64,000 nt of DNA. It comes from DAOQVR01 sp035341665. Its GTDB lineage: Bacteria; Chloroflexota; Anaerolineae; JAAYZQ01. The notes beneath the pieces are model-generated. The model was not told where the DNA came from, did no database searches, and saw only the letters and a program-made list of their open reading frames with translations. This document shows, piece by piece, positions 62,126 to 64,000 of the stretch. The DNA lies in NCBI GenBank assembly GCA_035341665.1, contig DAOQVR010000005.1, positions 186,001 through 250,000 of the forward strand, read 5' to 3'. The first letter of the stretch is position 1; each line of letters opens with the position of its first letter. The position numbers and the translations under genes are program-made.

Positions 62126-64000
62126 ATGTCGCAACCGGAACCGGCGCCGCGACGGCGCGGCCGCGCCGCATGGACCTGGATTGCCCTCACTCTCATCCTG
62201 GCGATGGGGGCGACTTTTCGCTTCACCAACGTCAACTGGGACAAGGGCACCTACCACATCCACCCCGACGAGCGCTTTACCACCATGGTCGTCACGGCCA
62301 TCTCTTGGCCGGATAGTGTGGCGGAGTACTTCGACACAAGCAACTCGCCGCTGAACCCCCGCAACAACGAGACGGTGTATTTCTACGGCACGCTGCCCCT
62401 TTTCCTGACGAAGGCAGTGGCCGCCGGCCTTGATGCTGCCGTCCACGCCTACGTCTCCGCCCGGACCGAGGTGCCCATGTGGGCCATCACCTGGGTGCCC
62501 CTCTCCGGTTACGACCGTGTGCATCTCGTGGGCCGGGTGCTGTCGGCGCTCTTTGATCTCGGCACCGTGCTTCTCCTCTTTTTCTTCGCGCGGCGCCTCT
62601 TTGACTGGCGAGTGGGCTTGGCTGCCTCCTTCCTCCTGTCGCTGGCCGTCCTCGACATCCAAGGCTCGCACTACTTTGCCGTCGACACCTACCTCTCCTT
62701 CTTTGTCCTGTGTACGCTCATGGCCATGCTCGACGTCGTCGAGGGCAAGGGATGGGCAGCCTTCGTCGGGCTTGGGCTGTCCATGGGGCTGACGCTGGCC
62801 TGCAAGGTGTCGGTCTTCTTGCTCGTGCTCGTCGTCGTGCTGGCGGCTTGGCTCCGGGTGCGCCGGCAGGCGGCGGCGGGCAAGCCTGGCGGCCGGGCGA
62901 CCCTTGCGGCACTCGGCGGTTTGCTGCTGGCGGCCGTCGTGGCCTTCGGCGTCTCTCGCGTGGCGCAGCCCTATGCCTGGGCCGGGCCGAACTATGCCGG
63001 CTGGGCCCAGGTGCCGGAGGCCTTTCAGCCCAAGCTCCGCGCTCTGGATAAGATACCGGAGCCGCTGCGCGCGGTCTTTATGCCCAACCCGCGCTGGATC
63101 GCCGACATCCTGGAGGCAGCTGGGCAGCAGACGGGTGCCGCCGACGTTCCGTGGGGGCATCAGTGGGCCGGGCGCAAGCCCTGGCTCTGGCCGCTCTACA
63201 ACACCGTCGTGTGGGGAATGGGAGTCCCCTTCGGTGCGGCCGCCTGCGGCGGCGTGCTGCTTGCACTCTTCTTGCTCCTCAGGCGCTGGTGGCGCCGAGG
63301 TCGACGGACTGGAGACCAGGGACCGCAGGCAGTGAAAGAAGGTCCATCGCCCGCCGTACTCCTCCCCCTCGCCTGGGTCCTTCTCATCTTCGGTTGGCAG
63401 GGCGCCCAGTACGTCAAGTCGCTTCGCTACTTCCTCCCCCTCTACCCCTGCCTGGCGCTCTTTGCTGGCTGGTTGGTCGTGTGGCTGTGGGACTGGGCGC
63501 AGCTCCGCTCCAAAGGGCTGCGAGTCGCGGCCGGGGCGCTAGGCGCTGCCGTCCTGCTGGGGACCCTCCTGTGGGCGCTAGCTTTCATCCAGGTGTACCT
63601 CGCGCCGGTCACCCGCGTACAGGCGACCGAGTGGATGTACGAGAACATACCCCCGGGCTCGACCATCGCCACGGAGCACTACGACGACCCGCTGCCCTTC
63701 AACATGTTCGGCTACAACGCCTACGGGGGCATGTACAAGGGCATCGAGCTGACGAATTACTGGGAGGATACGCCGGAAAAGCTCGAGAAGCTGCTGAGCG
63801 ACCTCGACCAGGCTGACTACATCGCGATGAGCAGTGGCCGGCTCTCCACCTCGATCCCGCGGCTGCCGATGCGCTTCCCCTTCACCACGCGCTACTACGA
63901 GCTGCTCCAGGCCGGCGATCTGGGATTTGAGAAGGTCGCCGAGTTCACCTCCTACCCCCGCCTCCTGGGCATCGAGTTCAACGACGACCGGGCTGAGGAG
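62126..64000 (+). CDS. Polytopic glycosyltransferase-family 39-like membrane protein, 3' truncated
   Basis: 625 codons are open to the window end. After a basic N-terminus a first helix (about 15-30) is followed by YHIHPDERF, an acidic/His loop like the Asp/Glu motif of the first extracytoplasmic loop in GT39/PMT-type and ArnT-like enzymes. Multiple helices follow (roughly residues 130-280 and 360-490), then a soluble C-terminal domain with RVQATEWMYENIPPGSTIATEHY. Such proteins transfer sugars from polyprenyl donors to proteins or lipids outside the cell. Start is supported by the leaderless promoter. C-terminus is not seen; substrate unknown. Confidence 0.8.
   Translation, partial: MSQPEPAPRRRGRAAWTWIALTLILAMGATFRFTNVNWDKGTYHIHPDERFTTMVVTAISWPDSVAEYFDTSNSPLNPRNNETVYFYGTLPLFLTKAVAAGLDAAVHAYVSARTEVPMWAITWVPLSGYDRVHLVGRVLSALFDLGTVLLLFFFARRLFDWRVGLAASFLLSLAVLDIQGSHYFAVDTYLSFFVLCTLMAMLDVVEGKGWAAFVGLGLSMGLTLACKVSVFLLVLVVVLAAWLRVRRQAAAGKPGGRATLAALGGLLLAAVVAFGVSRVAQPYAWAGPNYAGWAQVPEAFQPKLRALDKIPEPLRAVFMPNPRWIADILEAAGQQTGAADVPWGHQWAGRKPWLWPLYNTVVWGMGVPFGAAACGGVLLALFLLLRRWWRRGRRTGDQGPQAVKEGPSPAVLLPLAWVLLIFGWQGAQYVKSLRYFLPLYPCLALFAGWLVVWLWDWAQLRSKGLRVAAGALGAAVLLGTLLWALAFIQVYLAPVTRVQATEWMYENIPPGSTIATEHYDDPLPFNMFGYNAYGGMYKGIELTNYWEDTPEKLEKLLSDLDQADYIAMSSGRLSTSIPRLPMRFPFTTRYYELLQAGDLGFEKVAEFTSYPRLLGIEFNDDRAEE

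Overview
This is a high-GC bacterial chromosome segment with dense gene packing and no phage, insertion-sequence or CRISPR signature. The mix of genes suggests an anaerobic or facultative member of the Chloroflexota (Anaerolineae-like). It includes BTAD/AAA/TPR regulators, a BMP-type nucleoside ABC importer, a secreted FG-GAP repeat protein, aldehyde:ferredoxin oxidoreductases, a corrinoid-activator-like ASKHA protein, and intergenic GC palindromes. This assignment is inferred from gene content; there is no rRNA in the window. Readable promoters follow TTGACA-17-TATAAT closely, and several genes appear to be leaderless.

Layout. 1-2.2 kb: C-terminal end of ClpB, a cupin, a THEP1-type NTPase and a convergent archaemetzincin. 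2.4-10.7 kb (minus): a UroD-type methyltransferase-like gene, then a BMP/NupOPQ-like ABC importer (lipoprotein, ATPase, two permeases) and a second BMP lipoprotein. The ATPase carries a hydrophobic membrane-like insertion inside its first nucleotide-binding domain, and both permeases have extra N-terminal membrane segments. 10.6-24.8 kb (minus): FtsK, an FG-GAP protein, SbcC/Rad50 with a small overlapping ORF, tRNA-Gly(TCC), MsrA, an ABC exporter, an Old Yellow Enzyme relative, a site-2 protease and a leaderless MBL hydrolase. Two tandem-repeat arrays (42-bp and 27-bp units) lie in intergenic DNA here.

24.9-45.1 kb (minus) is the most interesting part: what looks like one LacI-controlled regulon. 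A 14-bp palindromic operator (core ATACGTAT) lies just downstream of the -10 box at three places. These are in front of a ten-gene operon (cupin, SMP-30 lactonase, M19 dipeptidase, malate/lactate-type dehydrogenase, AOR, HpcH/HpaI aldolase, Fe-alcohol dehydrogenase, second AOR, HisD-family dehydrogenase), in front of the lacI gene itself, and in front of an import/catabolic operon (sugar-binding lipoprotein, two permeases, UroD-like protein, creatininase-family protein, SDR, fucose/arabinose isomerase-family protein). Together they describe uptake of a carbohydrate-like substrate, isomerisation or oxidation to a lactone, hydrolysis, aldol cleavage to pyruvate plus an aldehyde, and oxidation of that aldehyde by tungsten/molybdenum enzymes. 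No dehydratase, sugar kinase or ABC ATPase is present, and the substrate is unknown.

45.2-52.5 kb (plus): a 2Fe-2S/ASKHA corrinoid-activator-like protein, a large BTAD regulator, a SnoaL-like protein and an NmrA-like protein. 52.9-62 kb (plus): a respiratory nitrate reductase cluster. It contains an MTHFR C-terminal-domain protein, a membrane-anchored dihaem cytochrome c, NarG, NarH, NarJ, NarI and a TDT-family transporter. 62.1-64 kb (plus): a leaderless polytopic glycosyltransferase-like protein that runs off the window.
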